A DNA stretch of 64,000 nucleotides. It comes from Devosia sp. Root413D1 (GTDB lineage: Bacteria > Pseudomonadota > Alphaproteobacteria > Rhizobiales > Devosiaceae). Each line of letters begins with the position of its first letter. The stretch's first letter is position 1. The stretch spans positions 719,855 to 783,854 of the forward strand of contig NZ_LMEA01000001.1 of assembly GCF_001425235.1 (NCBI RefSeq), read 5' to 3'. The notes under the pieces were generated by a model. It ran no database searches. It was not told where the DNA came from and was given only the letters and a program-made list of their open reading frames with translations. Positions 53,036 through 61,628 of this stretch are shown here, piece after piece. A program made the translations under genes and the position numbers.

Positions 53036-53569
53036 CTACACCGCCACCTGCATCTCGTCGCGCATCACGCTCACCCCGCGTGCCGGCGAGCGGATGATCT
53101 CCAGGCGGCGATATTGCATGCCGGAGCGGCCATGCGTCTGCTGCGCGCCGCGATCGGGGCCGAGATAGGTGGCGGTCTCGAAGTAGACCTGGGTGTGGTC
53201 GACCAGTCGCTCCAGCCGGCTCGCCACGCGCTGCTGGGTGAACGGCAGCGTCAGCACGTCGTCGAACCCCATCTCGACGCAGGTCTTGATCGCTTCGACC
53301 AGGGGGCTCTCGGAGAAGTAGACCATTGGCGAGAAGCGGATGCGCCGGCTGGGCGAGAAGCGGATCGCATCGGCGACGGTTTTGAGCCCGCTCACCTCGT
53401 CGACGGCGGCGAACAGGAAGAACAGCAGCGGCGTCTGCTGCGCCTGGGTTTCGGCGCTGGCGATGCCGGCATAATTCTGGACGATCGGGAAGCCCAACCC
53501 GCGCGCCAGATCCGTCAGCGCTGCCCCCGGACCATCCGGGCGGCCGACCACATAGGCGCAGGCCCGCAT
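53036..53569 (-). CDS. Degenerate receiver-domain protein
   Basis: A 177-residue protein with a CheY-like alpha/beta pattern but without the key residues. The strand that normally ends with the phosphoacceptor Asp reads TPLLFFLFAAVDEVSGL; the conserved Lys strand reads DDVLTLPFTQQRV, with Leu in place of Lys before the cis-Pro. SPMVYFSESPLVEAIKTCVE keeps the Ser/Thr strand. The tail has ATYLGPDRGA and YRRLEIIRSPARGVS, a short motif pair found after receiver domains in alphaproteobacteria. It probably works as a phosphorylation-independent partner protein. Monocistronic, upstream of a LysR gene on the same strand. Function unknown. Confidence 0.65.
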   Translation of the reverse strand: MRACAYVVGRPDGPGAALTDLARGLGFPIVQNYAGIASAETQAQQTPLLFFLFAAVDEVSGLKTVADAIRFSPSRRIRFSPMVYFSESPLVEAIKTCVEMGFDDVLTLPFTQQRVASRLERLVDHTQVYFETATYLGPDRGAQQTHGRSGMQYRRLEIIRSPARGVSVMRDEMQVAV

Positions 53570-53632
53570 TCAAGGCACTCCAGACGATTGCATTCCCGGC
53601 TGCAGTATCGCCGGGGAGCGCTTGCGACGAGG

Positions 53633-54520
53633 TTAAGAGGGCGGCCGGCGGCGCTCGCCGCGGAACAGCGGCCCGTGCTCGCGCATCAAGGTGGCGATGC
53701 GGTCCGCGACCAGCCGGACCTCCGGGCGGTGGCGGTCCTCATGGTGCGTCACCAGCCATTGCTCGGTTTCGAGTTCGGTGATCGGCATCGCCACCCGCAC
53801 CAGCCGGGCGTCGCTGTCGCCGGCAAAGCAGGGAAACACCCCGAGCCCGGCGCCGGCCGCCACCAGTTCGCGCACGCTCTGCACATCGTTGCCGCGCACG
53901 CTAATGCGATCGCCGTGATGTGCCATCAGCCAGCGGGCCGAGGCGACATTGGCGGCCTCGCCGGTCACCCCGACGAACAATCCGGCCGCAATGCCGTTGA
54001 TCAGGTTGAGGCCGGAATAGAGCGCATGCGCCACCCGGCCGATCTGCCGGCCGGCGAGGTTGGGGTCGAGCGGCCGCTCCGAGCGCACCCCGATATCGGC
54101 GGCCCGCCGGCCGATATCGAGCTTGGCATAAGCGGTGGCGAACTCGATCCGGATATTGTCGTCGACGTGCCAGAGCTCGCCGATGTGCCGGGCGAGGAAG
54201 GCCGAGGTCCAGGTGCCGGCCGAGATGCGGACGATCTGCTCGCCCACCGAGCCGTCGCGCCAGCGGGTCAGCGCCCGCATCGCCGCCTCGACATCCTCGG
54301 CTCGGGCCAGCAGTTCTTCCCCGGCCGGAGTGAGCTGGTAGCCGGTCTGCCGCCGGATGAACAACGGCTCGCCGATCTGCTGTTCGAGTGCCGTGACCCG
54401 TCGGCCCAGCGTCGCGGCGCTGAGCCCCGTGGTGCTGGTCGCGGCGCTGAGGCCGCCAAGCCGCGCCACGTCGAGGAACAGCCGCAGGTCATCCCAGGAG
54501 ATGGTGTCGCCGACGCTCAT
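53633..54520 (-). CDS. LysR-family transcriptional regulator
   Basis: A 295-residue LysR protein: HTH WDDLRLFLDVARLGGLSAAT with LSAATLGRRVTALEQQIGEP, then a substrate-binding domain with RISAGTWTSAFLARHIGELW, DIGVRSERPLDPNLAGRQIG and AAGAGLGVFPCFAGDSDARL. It is divergent from the DUF1127-aldo/keto reductase genes across 205 nt, so it likely regulates them. The downstream pseudo-receiver gene begins 63 nt after its stop and could be co-transcribed. Confidence 0.9.
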   Translation of the reverse strand: MSVGDTISWDDLRLFLDVARLGGLSAATSTTGLSAATLGRRVTALEQQIGEPLFIRRQTGYQLTPAGEELLARAEDVEAAMRALTRWRDGSVGEQIVRISAGTWTSAFLARHIGELWHVDDNIRIEFATAYAKLDIGRRAADIGVRSERPLDPNLAGRQIGRVAHALYSGLNLINGIAAGLFVGVTGEAANVASARWLMAHHGDRISVRGNDVQSVRELVAAGAGLGVFPCFAGDSDARLVRVAMPITELETEQWLVTHHEDRHRPEVRLVADRIATLMREHGPLFRGERRRPPS

Positions 54521-54725
54521 CTTTCATTCCTGCAAAGCACGTTGCGGACTTGCTTGTATCGCTTCAAGCCTCGAGTGGGCAAGTATGGGTCGTTCGGAGC
54601 ACGCTTTCTGGTCAACGACTTGGCCGCCGCGCCGCTCCATCAAGCACAGCGCCATCGCAGGGAATGTCCGCTTCTTAGCTGGAGCGGAGCCGATGTCGCT
54701 TTGCGTTGTTGAAAGGAGACCGAAA

Positions 54726-54875
54726 ATGTTCAGAACCCTGACCCGACGCCTCACCGAATGGTCGCGCCTCCGCCGCGACATCCAGCGGCTGAAGCAGCTC
54801 GACGATCACCTGTTGGCTGATCTCGGCATCGAGCGCCAATGCATCACCCACAGCGCCCGCACAGGTGAGAAATGA
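54726..54875 (+). CDS. DUF1127 small protein
   Basis: A 49-residue Arg-rich protein of the DUF1127 (YjiS-like) family: WSRLRRDIQRLKQLDDHLLA followed by DLGI is the signature. AAGGAG lies 9 nt before ATG 54726. Family members in Agrobacterium and Rhodobacter bind RNA or affect sRNA turnover and phosphate or carbon metabolism. Its stop overlaps the start of the aldo/keto reductase gene (ATGA), an unusual coupling. Confidence 0.88.
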   Translation: MFRTLTRRLTEWSRLRRDIQRLKQLDDHLLADLGIERQCITHSARTGEK

Positions 54876-55855
54876 GCGTGACGCTACGCCTGTGGGACGG
54901 GCAGGAGGTTCCCCGCGTCGGTATCGGCTGCTGGGCCATCGGCGGGCCGTTCAAGATGGACGGCCGGCAGGATGGCTGGGGTGAGATCGACGATGCGCAG
55001 TCGCTCAAGGCGTTGGCCCTTGCCCATGAACTCGGCGCCCGCCTGTTCGATACTGCCGATGCCTATGGCACCGGCCATAGCGAGGAGGTGCTGGGCGAGG
55101 CCTTCGGCAACCGCGCCGACGTGGTGATCGCCACCAAGTTCGGCTTCACTTACGACAGGACGAAGCGCGAACTGACGGGCACCAATGTCACGCCCGCCTA
55201 TATGGACGAGGCACTGACCGCCTCGCTCAAGCGGCTCAGACGCGGTCGTATCGACCTCTACCAGCTGCATGTCGGCGACGCCTCTGCCGACGCCATGGAC
55301 CGGCTGGCGCCGGCGCTCGAGCGCCGCGCCGACGCGGGCGACATCGCCGCCTGGGGCTGGAGCACCGACGATGCCGCGGCGGTGTCCCGCGTGCTGCATT
55401 ACCCGCACTTCAAGGCCGTGCAGCAGGGCCTCGATGTGTTCCGCGACGGGCCTGAAATGGTGGCGCTCTGTGATCGCTACCGTCTGCCCAACCTGATCCG
55501 CTCGCCCCTCGCCATGGGGTTCTTGACCGGCAAGTTCACGCGGGAGTCGCAGGTCTCGACCGACGACGTGCGCGGCGCCGGCCACAGCTGGGTGCGTGAC
55601 TTCAAGGATGGGCGTCCCTCGGCGGAGTCGCTCAAAAAGCTAGACGCCATCCGCGACGTGCTGACCAGCGGCGGGAGGAGTGTGGCGCAGGGCGCGCTCG
55701 GCTGGGTGCTGGCCCGCTCGCCGCAGACCATCCCGATCCCCGGCTTCAAAACCGAGGCGCAGATCCGCGATAATCTGGGCGCACTCGACAAGGGCCCGCT
55801 TCCCATGGCCGCGATGGCCGAAATCGACGCGCTGCTGGCGCGTGAACTTGCCTGA
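54872..55855 (+). CDS. Aldo/keto reductase 1
   Basis: A 327-residue NADPH-dependent AKR. GIGCWAIGGPFKMDGRQDGW is the N-terminal region; the catalytic tetrad is seen as FDTADAYGTGHSEE (Asp, Tyr), IATKFGF (Lys) and LYQLHVGD (His). SVAQGALGWVLARSPQTIPI with PGFKTEAQIRDN binds the cofactor phosphate. It is translationally coupled to the DUF1127 gene and followed by a second AKR after 13 nt. Substrate not evident. Confidence 0.9.
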   Translation: MSVTLRLWDGQEVPRVGIGCWAIGGPFKMDGRQDGWGEIDDAQSLKALALAHELGARLFDTADAYGTGHSEEVLGEAFGNRADVVIATKFGFTYDRTKRELTGTNVTPAYMDEALTASLKRLRRGRIDLYQLHVGDASADAMDRLAPALERRADAGDIAAWGWSTDDAAAVSRVLHYPHFKAVQQGLDVFRDGPEMVALCDRYRLPNLIRSPLAMGFLTGKFTRESQVSTDDVRGAGHSWVRDFKDGRPSAESLKKLDAIRDVLTSGGRSVAQGALGWVLARSPQTIPIPGFKTEAQIRDNLGALDKGPLPMAAMAEIDALLARELA

Positions 55856-55868
55856 GAGGAGGCTGCAG

Positions 55869-56846
55869 ATGGAAAAGCGACAGTTCGGTAGCGTCGGCGA
55901 GGTCAGTTGCCTGACGTTCGGCGGTGGTGGCATCGGCCAGGTCTGGGGCGAGACCAGCCGCGACGAGGGCATCGCCACGTTGCACATGGCGGTTGACGAA
56001 GGCATCGACGTGATCGACGCGGCGCCGGGCTACAAGGTGTGCGAGGCGCTGATCGGCGAAGCCTTCGCGGGGCGCCTGCCCAGCGGCGTCAAGGTCACCA
56101 CCAAATGCGGCATCGGCACGCTGCCCGACGAGCAGGTCTACCGCCGCCTCCGCGCCTCGCTGGAACAGAGCCTCAGGGCGATGCGGCTCGAACAGGTCGA
56201 CCTGTTCTTCCTCCACAACCAGATCTGCCCCGATGATTTCGTTTATCCCTTGGAGAACGAGCGGCGCAGCGAAATCGCCAGCACCTGGTCGAGCTATCGC
56301 GATGCGGTGGTGCCGGCGTTCCAGCAATTGCAGCGCGACGGGCTGATCGGCGGCTGGGGGATAACCGGGGTGAGCGTGCCGGCGACCATTCTCGACGCGC
56401 TGACCCTGGCGCCGCGCCCGCACGCCGTGCAGGCAGTGGCGAACCTGCTCGACAGTCCGGGTGGGCTGATCAGCTTCTCGACGCCCTCTCGAGCCCGCGA
56501 AATCATCGCCGCGGCGCATCTCAACGGCGTCGGGGTGATGGCGATCCGTGCGGTGCAGGCCGGGGCGCTGACCCGCAACTTCGACCGTAAGTCGCTGCAT
56601 GATCGCGACACCGAGGATTTCCGGCTCGCCGCGCCGTACCGCGCCCTCTGCGCCAAATGGGGCGAAGACCCGGCGGTCATCGCCTACCGCTATGCGTTGG
56701 GTATGGCCGGCGTCGAGACGCTGGTGCTGGGCGTGAAGAACCGCGACGAACTGTCGGATGCGCTGGATGCCGAGCGCGCGGGGCCACTGGAGGCTGAGCA
56801 GCTTGAGGCGATCGAGGCGCTGGGATTGCGGGAGGTGCTGGCCTAG
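55869..56846 (+). CDS. Aldo/keto reductase 2
   Basis: A 325-residue AKR of another subgroup, about as in L-galactose or D-threo-aldose dehydrogenase relatives. LTFGGGGIGQVWGETSRDEG, DAAPGYKVCEALIGEAF (Asp, Tyr), KVTTKCGIG (Lys), DLFFLHNQICPDD (His) and TLVLGVKNRDELSDAL. GAGGCTGCAG precedes ATG 55869. It is not a close duplicate of AKR 1. With the rhamnose locus next door, sugar or sugar-acid oxidation is possible but unproven. Confidence 0.88.
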   Translation: MEKRQFGSVGEVSCLTFGGGGIGQVWGETSRDEGIATLHMAVDEGIDVIDAAPGYKVCEALIGEAFAGRLPSGVKVTTKCGIGTLPDEQVYRRLRASLEQSLRAMRLEQVDLFFLHNQICPDDFVYPLENERRSEIASTWSSYRDAVVPAFQQLQRDGLIGGWGITGVSVPATILDALTLAPRPHAVQAVANLLDSPGGLISFSTPSRAREIIAAAHLNGVGVMAIRAVQAGALTRNFDRKSLHDRDTEDFRLAAPYRALCAKWGEDPAVIAYRYALGMAGVETLVLGVKNRDELSDALDAERAGPLEAEQLEAIEALGLREVLA

Positions 56847-56852
56847 TCGATC

Positions 56853-56983
56853 GACGGGCCGGTGCGGGCTGACCCCCACCCCTAACCCCTCCCCGCAGCG
56901 GGGAGGAGGACGATAGTCGCGATGTCAGTGTGAGGGTCTCCCTCCCCCTTGCGGGGAGGGGTTAGGGGTGGGGGTCCACAGCC
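56853..56983. repeat. GGCCGGTG...CCACAGCC palindromic element (copy B2)
   Basis: Perfect 26-bp inverted repeat (56871-56896 with 56951-56976) inside the same boundaries as the element at 43033-43160, with the shared internal block CGCGATGTCAGTGTGAGGGT. The arms differ from copy B1 by matched changes, keeping the pairing. It lies between convergent AKR 2 and rhaI. Confidence 0.82.
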
Positions 56984-57002
56984 ACCGGACCCCCAGCCAT
57001 CC

Positions 57003-58295
57003 TCACACGATCCCGCCACCACCCGCCGCCACAGCCGGACGCACCGCCGCGACGCGCTGGCGGTAGCCGGCCTTGCGGTAGGCGGCGATCGGGTCGATGG
57101 CGCCGTTGGCGTCGAGCCGGGCCTTGGCGAGGATCGGTTCCACATCGGTGCGGAACGCCAGCTTCAGCGTTTCCGACGCCATCAGTGCGTCGTCCGACTG
57201 CTGGTAGCCCTCGAGCGCCTTGCGGTCGACCAGCAGCGCCAGTGCATAGGCGCGCCGCACCTCGTTGGCCGAGCGGATCAGCGACTCGATCGGGTCGGTG
57301 ACGTTGTGGCTCTGGTCCAGCATATGGGCCGGCTCGAACCCGTCGGCCTTGCGGAGCTCGGCATCGACCAGCTCGTTGAACACCAGGAACAGCCGGTACG
57401 GGTCGATCGAGCCGGTATCGAGGTCGTCGTCGCCATATTTGCTGTCGTTGAAATGGAAGCCGCCCAGCTTCTTGAACTGGATCAGCCGAGCGACGATCAT
57501 CTCGATATTGACGTTGGGCGCATGGTGCCCGAGGTCGACGAGGCACTGCGCCTTGTCACCGAGTTCGGTGGCGATCAGGTAGTTGGTGCCCCAGTCCTGC
57601 ACCACCGTCGAATAGAACGCCGGCTCATACATCTTGTGCTCGGTGAAGAGCTTCCAGTCGGCGGGAAGGTCGGCATAGATCGCCTTCATCGCATCGAGGT
57701 AGTACTCGAACACCTTGGTGAAATTGACCTGGCCGGGGAAGTTCGAGCCGTCGCCGATCCACACCGTCAGCGCTTTCGAGCCGATGGTCTGGCCGATCTC
57801 GATGCATTCGAGATTGTGCTCGATCGCCTGCTGGCGCGTCTCTTTGGCGTAGTTGGCGAGTGAGCCGAAACGGTAGGAGTGCTGCTGGCCCGGCGCGTCC
57901 GAGAAGGTGTTGGAGTTCATCGCATCGAACCCCAGCCCGAAGCGGCTCGCCGCCTGCTTCAGCCGGTTCGGATCGGCCTTGTCCCACGGAATATGCAGCG
58001 AGACGTTCGGCGTGGCGCGGGTCAGCTGGTTGATCACCGAGCAATCCTCGAGCTTGTCGAAGATGTCGCGCGGCTCACCGGTGCCGGGGAATTTCGCAAA
58101 GCGCGTGCCGCCGGTACCGACACCCCAGGAGGGGACGGCGACGGTATAGGCCGAAACTTTCTTCAGGATGGCGTCGATGTCGATGCCGCGCCGGCTGAGT
58201 TGCTCGCCCAGATGCGCGTAGTCGGCATCCAACGCCTTGCGGTTGGCCTCGTTGGTCTGGTCGACCACGGACTGGTCGATGAGTTGGTCGGTCAT
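57003..58295 (-). CDS. rhaI: L-rhamnose isomerase (RhaI type)
   Basis: A 430-residue xylose-isomerase-like TIM barrel that converts L-rhamnose to L-rhamnulose. SAYTVAVPSWGVGTGGTRFA, LHIPWDKADPNRLKQAASRF, IGDGSNFPGQ, FTEHKMYEPAFYSTVVQDWG, LVDLGHHAPNVNIEMIVARL and GGFHFNDSKYGDDDLDTGSI are typical of the rhizobial/Pseudomonas-stutzeri type and contain the metal-binding Glu, His and Asp residues. GGAGGAGAAC precedes ATG 58295. It follows rhaD on the same strand after a repeat element. Confidence 0.95.
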   Translation of the reverse strand: MTDQLIDQSVVDQTNEANRKALDADYAHLGEQLSRRGIDIDAILKKVSAYTVAVPSWGVGTGGTRFAKFPGTGEPRDIFDKLEDCSVINQLTRATPNVSLHIPWDKADPNRLKQAASRFGLGFDAMNSNTFSDAPGQQHSYRFGSLANYAKETRQQAIEHNLECIEIGQTIGSKALTVWIGDGSNFPGQVNFTKVFEYYLDAMKAIYADLPADWKLFTEHKMYEPAFYSTVVQDWGTNYLIATELGDKAQCLVDLGHHAPNVNIEMIVARLIQFKKLGGFHFNDSKYGDDDLDTGSIDPYRLFLVFNELVDAELRKADGFEPAHMLDQSHNVTDPIESLIRSANEVRRAYALALLVDRKALEGYQQSDDALMASETLKLAFRTDVEPILAKARLDANGAIDPIAAYRKAGYRQRVAAVRPAVAAGGGGIV

Positions 58296-58312
58296 TCGAG
58301 TTCTCCTCCCTT

Positions 58313-58450
58313 GGCGCCCCTCACCCTGTCCCTCTCCCCAGAGGGGCGAGGGGACCATGTGGCGCCGGCCTTCGTTACTTCAGCCGTCGAACGCGCGGCC
58401 CCATCGCCCCCTCGCCCCTCTGGGGAGAGGGTCGGGGTGAGGGGCGCCCC
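58313..58450. repeat. Palindromic element between rhaD and rhaI
   Basis: GGCGCCCCTCACCCTGTCCC at the left pairs with GGTCGGGGTGAGGGGCGCCC at the right with one G/T-type imperfection, and inner hairpins CCTCTCCCCAGAGGGGCGAGG and its counterpart CCCCTCGCCCCTCTGGGGAG reinforce it. It is inside the rha catabolic transcript, where the hairpin may set the relative levels of RhaD and RhaI. Confidence 0.75.
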
Positions 58451-58461
58451 CCGCTAGGCTG

Positions 58462-60561
58462 TTACCTCGTGAACGACTGCGCGTTGCCCGCGTCGACGTT
58501 GATGATGTTGCCGGTGGATTTGGCCGACATGTCGGAGGCGAAGAAGTAGATCGCCTCGGCGATGTCCTCGGGGAAGACGCTCAGCTTCAGCATGGAGCGC
58601 TGGCGATACATTTCCTCGAGCCCCTCCTTGTCGGTCTTGTAAGTCGAGGCGCGCTGTTCCAGCCACTCGCCGGCCCAGATCTTGCTGCCCCGCAGCACCG
58701 CATCCGGGTTCACCACGTTGACGCGGATCTGCTCGGCCGCGCCTTCCAGCGCCAGGCAGCGGGCGAGGTGGATTTCGGCGGCCTTGGCGGTGCAGTAGGC
58801 CGCGGCGTTGGGCGAAGCGGCGAGGCCGTTCTTCGATGCCACGAACACCACGTTGCCGCCGATCTTCTGCGCGCGGAACATCCGGAAGGCTTCCCGGCTG
58901 ACGAGGAAATAGCCCGTCGACAGGATGTCCATGTTCTTGTTCCAGAGCTCGAGCGTCGTCTCCTCGATCGGCGCGGAGCTGGCGAGCCCGGCATTGGAAA
59001 CGAGGATATCGATGCCGCCGAACTCCACCGCGGTGTGGGCAAAGCCCGAAATGACCGCCGCTTCGCTGGTGACGTTGAGGTTGACCGGCCGGACCACGTC
59101 CTTGCCGAACGCCTTGCCCAGTTCCTCGCTGGCCGAGGCGAGCGCCGCTTCGTCGATGTCGGCGAGCACGACACAGGCGCCTTCGCGCAGCAGTCGCACC
59201 GCCGTGGCCTTGCCGATGCCGCCGGCCCCGCCGGTGACCAGCGCGATGTGGCCGGCCAGTGATTTCGGCTTCGGCATGCGCAGGAGCTTGGCTTCCTCGA
59301 GCAGCCAGTACTCGATGTCGAAGGCCTCCTGCTCCGGGAGGCCCTGGTAGATGGAGACCGCCGACGAGCCACGCATCACGTTGATGGCGTTGACGTAGAA
59401 CTCACCCGAAATGCGGGCGGTCGCCTTGTCCTTGGCGAAGGTGAACATGCCGACGCCCGGCATCAGGTAGACCACCGCATTGGCGTCGCGGATGGCGGGG
59501 CTGTCCGGGTGCTTGCACCGGTTGTAGTAGCCCGCGTAGTCGGCGCGGTAATCCGCCGTCGCCTGTTCGAGGCCGGCAACCACGGCGTCGATATCGGGCT
59601 TGGTCGGATCGAAATCGATCACCAGCGGCCGGATCTTGGTGCGCAGGAAATGGTCAGGGCAGGAGGTGCCCAATGCCGCCAGCGGCCGCAAGTCGCGCGA
59701 TCCGACGAACTCCAGCACCGCGGCGCTGTCGTCGAAATGCCCGAGCATCTTGAATTCGTTGGAGATCAACCCGCGGATTTTCGGCATCAGCCGCGCCGCG
59801 ATGGCCCGGCGCTCCTCGGCCGGCAGCGGCGCCACCGCCTGCCCGCCAAAGGCCGGCTTGCCGGCGGTCTTCACCTCAAACCAGGCGATCGCCTTGTTGA
59901 TGGTGTTGATGGTCTGCTCGTAGCACTCCCGGGGGGTGTCGCCCCAGGTGAAGAGCCCGTGGCTCTCGAGGATCACGCCCTTGGCCCCGGGGTTGTCGAG
60001 GCAGAACTTTTCCAGCCACAGCCCGAGCTCGAAGCCCGGCCGCTTCCACGGTAGCCAGCCGATCTCGCTGCCGAAGATCTCCTGGGTGAGCACTTTGCTG
60101 TCCCTGCTCGCCGCAATGGCGATAATGGCGTCGGGATGCATATGGTCGACGAAGGCATGCGGCACATAGGCGTGCAGCGGCGTATCGATCGAGGCGGCGC
60201 GCGGGTTGAGGTTGAACGTCGCGTGCGGCAGGTAGCCGACCATCTCGTCTTCATGCGCGAGGCCGCGATAGAGGCCCTTCAACGCGCGCAGCTTATCCAT
60301 ATAGAGCGTCGCGAAACCGTCGAGCTTGATCGAGGCCGAGTCGCCGCCCGAGCCCTTCACCCACAGCACTTCGACGTCTTGCCCGCTCAGCGGGTCCTTC
60401 TGGAAGATCTTCGACGAGGTATTGCCGCCGCCATAGTTGGTAACGCGCTTGTCCGAGCCGAGGATATTGGAGCGGTAGACCAGCCGTTCGGGCTCGCTCA
60501 TGCCGGCCGCCTTGGCGTCGTCCCAAAGGTTTTGAAGGCGCGCTGGCGCGGTGCTGGACAT
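58462..60561 (-). CDS. rhaD: Bifunctional rhamnulose-1-phosphate aldolase / short-chain alcohol dehydrogenase
   Basis: A 699-residue fusion. The N-terminal half is a class II aldolase (adducin-like): VTNYGGGNTSSKIFQKDPLS, LWVKGSGGDSASIKLDGFAT, HAYVPHAFVDHMHPDAIIAI (zinc His) and VILESHGLFTWGDTPRECYE. The C-terminal half is an SDR: VTGGAGGIGKATAVRLLREG near residue 435, VSNAGLASS and AYCTAKAAEIHLARCLALEG (Tyr, Lys). The aldolase splits rhamnulose-1-phosphate to DHAP and lactaldehyde; the dehydrogenase is thought to oxidise lactaldehyde. It is the Rhizobium RhaD arrangement, divergent from rhaR. Confidence 0.95.
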   Translation of the reverse strand: MSSTAPARLQNLWDDAKAAGMSEPERLVYRSNILGSDKRVTNYGGGNTSSKIFQKDPLSGQDVEVLWVKGSGGDSASIKLDGFATLYMDKLRALKGLYRGLAHEDEMVGYLPHATFNLNPRAASIDTPLHAYVPHAFVDHMHPDAIIAIAASRDSKVLTQEIFGSEIGWLPWKRPGFELGLWLEKFCLDNPGAKGVILESHGLFTWGDTPRECYEQTINTINKAIAWFEVKTAGKPAFGGQAVAPLPAEERRAIAARLMPKIRGLISNEFKMLGHFDDSAAVLEFVGSRDLRPLAALGTSCPDHFLRTKIRPLVIDFDPTKPDIDAVVAGLEQATADYRADYAGYYNRCKHPDSPAIRDANAVVYLMPGVGMFTFAKDKATARISGEFYVNAINVMRGSSAVSIYQGLPEQEAFDIEYWLLEEAKLLRMPKPKSLAGHIALVTGGAGGIGKATAVRLLREGACVVLADIDEAALASASEELGKAFGKDVVRPVNLNVTSEAAVISGFAHTAVEFGGIDILVSNAGLASSAPIEETTLELWNKNMDILSTGYFLVSREAFRMFRAQKIGGNVVFVASKNGLAASPNAAAYCTAKAAEIHLARCLALEGAAEQIRVNVVNPDAVLRGSKIWAGEWLEQRASTYKTDKEGLEEMYRQRSMLKLSVFPEDIAEAIYFFASDMSAKSTGNIINVDAGNAQSFTR

Positions 60562-60626
60562 TGGACCCCTCCCGTAGAGATGTATGGCAGTTATTGAGCA
60601 CGGGACTAGCTCCCGTAGCTTGCCGC

Positions 60627-60689
60627 TGTCAATCAGAAACCATCAGAAACCGTCAGCATCGCCACGAAAGTCGCATGATCTGATTGACA
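60627..60689. promoter_or_regulatory. Rhamnose operator region between rhaD and rhaR
   Basis: TGTCAATCAGA (60627-60637) and TCTGATTGACA (60679-60689) are a perfect 11-bp inverted repeat 41 nt apart. Next to the left copy is a tandem direct repeat ATCAGAAAC (60632-60640, 60642-60650) and GTCAGC. DeoR-type regulators bind such iterated sites, so RhaR probably acts here on both promoters. Confidence 0.65.
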
Positions 60690-60731
60690 CTGACAGATTT
60701 TGGTGAAAATGAGTCGATCCAGGGAGAGCAA

Positions 60732-61532
60732 ATGCACGAAACCGAACGCCACAGGGTGATCCTTGCCGCTGTCCAGGCGCGGCCGCTGGCGACTGTCGCC
60801 GAGCTGGTCGAGATCACCGGCACGTCCGAGGCGACGATCCGCCGCGATATCGCCGCGCTGCATGTCGAGGGCCGCCTGCGCCGGGTGCGCGGCGGCGCCG
60901 AGGCGATCAATCCGCCCGAGCAGGGCGGGCTGATGGGTCGGCCGTTCTCGGTCAACGAAACCATTAATATCGCCCAGAAGCGTGCCATCGCCCGCGCCGC
61001 CGCCGAGCTCTGCAAGGATGGTGAGCCGATCATCATCAATGGCGGCACCACCACCTACCAGATGGTGCACTACCTGACCGGCCGCCGGCTTTCGGTGTTC
61101 ACCAACAGCTTTGGCATTGCCGAGTTCCTGATCCACAATTCTCGCAACTCGGTGGTCATCCCCGGCGGCACCATCTATCGCGAGCAGAACGTCATCCTGT
61201 CGCCGTTCGGCGGCGTGGTCGCCTCGCACTTTTATGCCAAGCGCATGTTCATCGGCTGCCAGGGTCTGGGCGCGCACGGCCTGATGGAGGCCGATCCGAT
61301 GGTGGTGCAGTCCGAACTGGCGCTGATCAACCAGGCCGAGGAACTGATCGTCCTCGCCGACAGCTCGAAATTCTCCGGCCGCTCGAGCCTCATTCTGTGC
61401 GGACTCGATCGCATCCACTCAGTCATCACCGATAACGGCATCCGCGACGAGGATCGCGCCATGCTGGAAAAGGCGGGCGTCATGCTCACCGTGGTGGAGG
61501 CCGCAGAGCAGAAGTCCCAGTCGGTCGCGTGA
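60732..61532 (+). CDS. rhaR: DeoR-family regulator of rhamnose catabolism
   Basis: A 266-residue DeoR/GlpR protein: HTH HRVILAAVQARPLATVAELV, EITGTSEATIRRDIAALHVE and GRLRRVRGGAEAI, then the sugar-phosphate-sensing domain with IINGGTTTYQMVHYL, TNSFGIAEFL, VIPGGTIYREQNVIL, FIGCQGLGAHGLMEADPMVV and LADSSKFSGRS. ATG 60732 has GGGAGAG 5 nt upstream. It heads the rhaRST side of the locus. The likely effector is a rhamnose pathway intermediate. Confidence 0.92.
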   Translation: MHETERHRVILAAVQARPLATVAELVEITGTSEATIRRDIAALHVEGRLRRVRGGAEAINPPEQGGLMGRPFSVNETINIAQKRAIARAAAELCKDGEPIIINGGTTTYQMVHYLTGRRLSVFTNSFGIAEFLIHNSRNSVVIPGGTIYREQNVILSPFGGVVASHFYAKRMFIGCQGLGAHGLMEADPMVVQSELALINQAEELIVLADSSKFSGRSSLILCGLDRIHSVITDNGIRDEDRAMLEKAGVMLTVVEAAEQKSQSVA

Positions 61533-61628
61533 CCGGCTGGCAATAGAAGCGCTGTCAGGAAGGTCGCAGGACCTTTCCGGTTCGAGAGCGCCAACTAAAC
61601 GACCACGAACCACTCAGGGAGGAATACA

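Noticed and set aside
52785-53573. Longer minus-strand frame of 262 codons across the repeat region and pseudo-receiver gene
   Set aside because: It is in another frame from the receiver-like protein, runs through palindromic repeats and shows no coding character.
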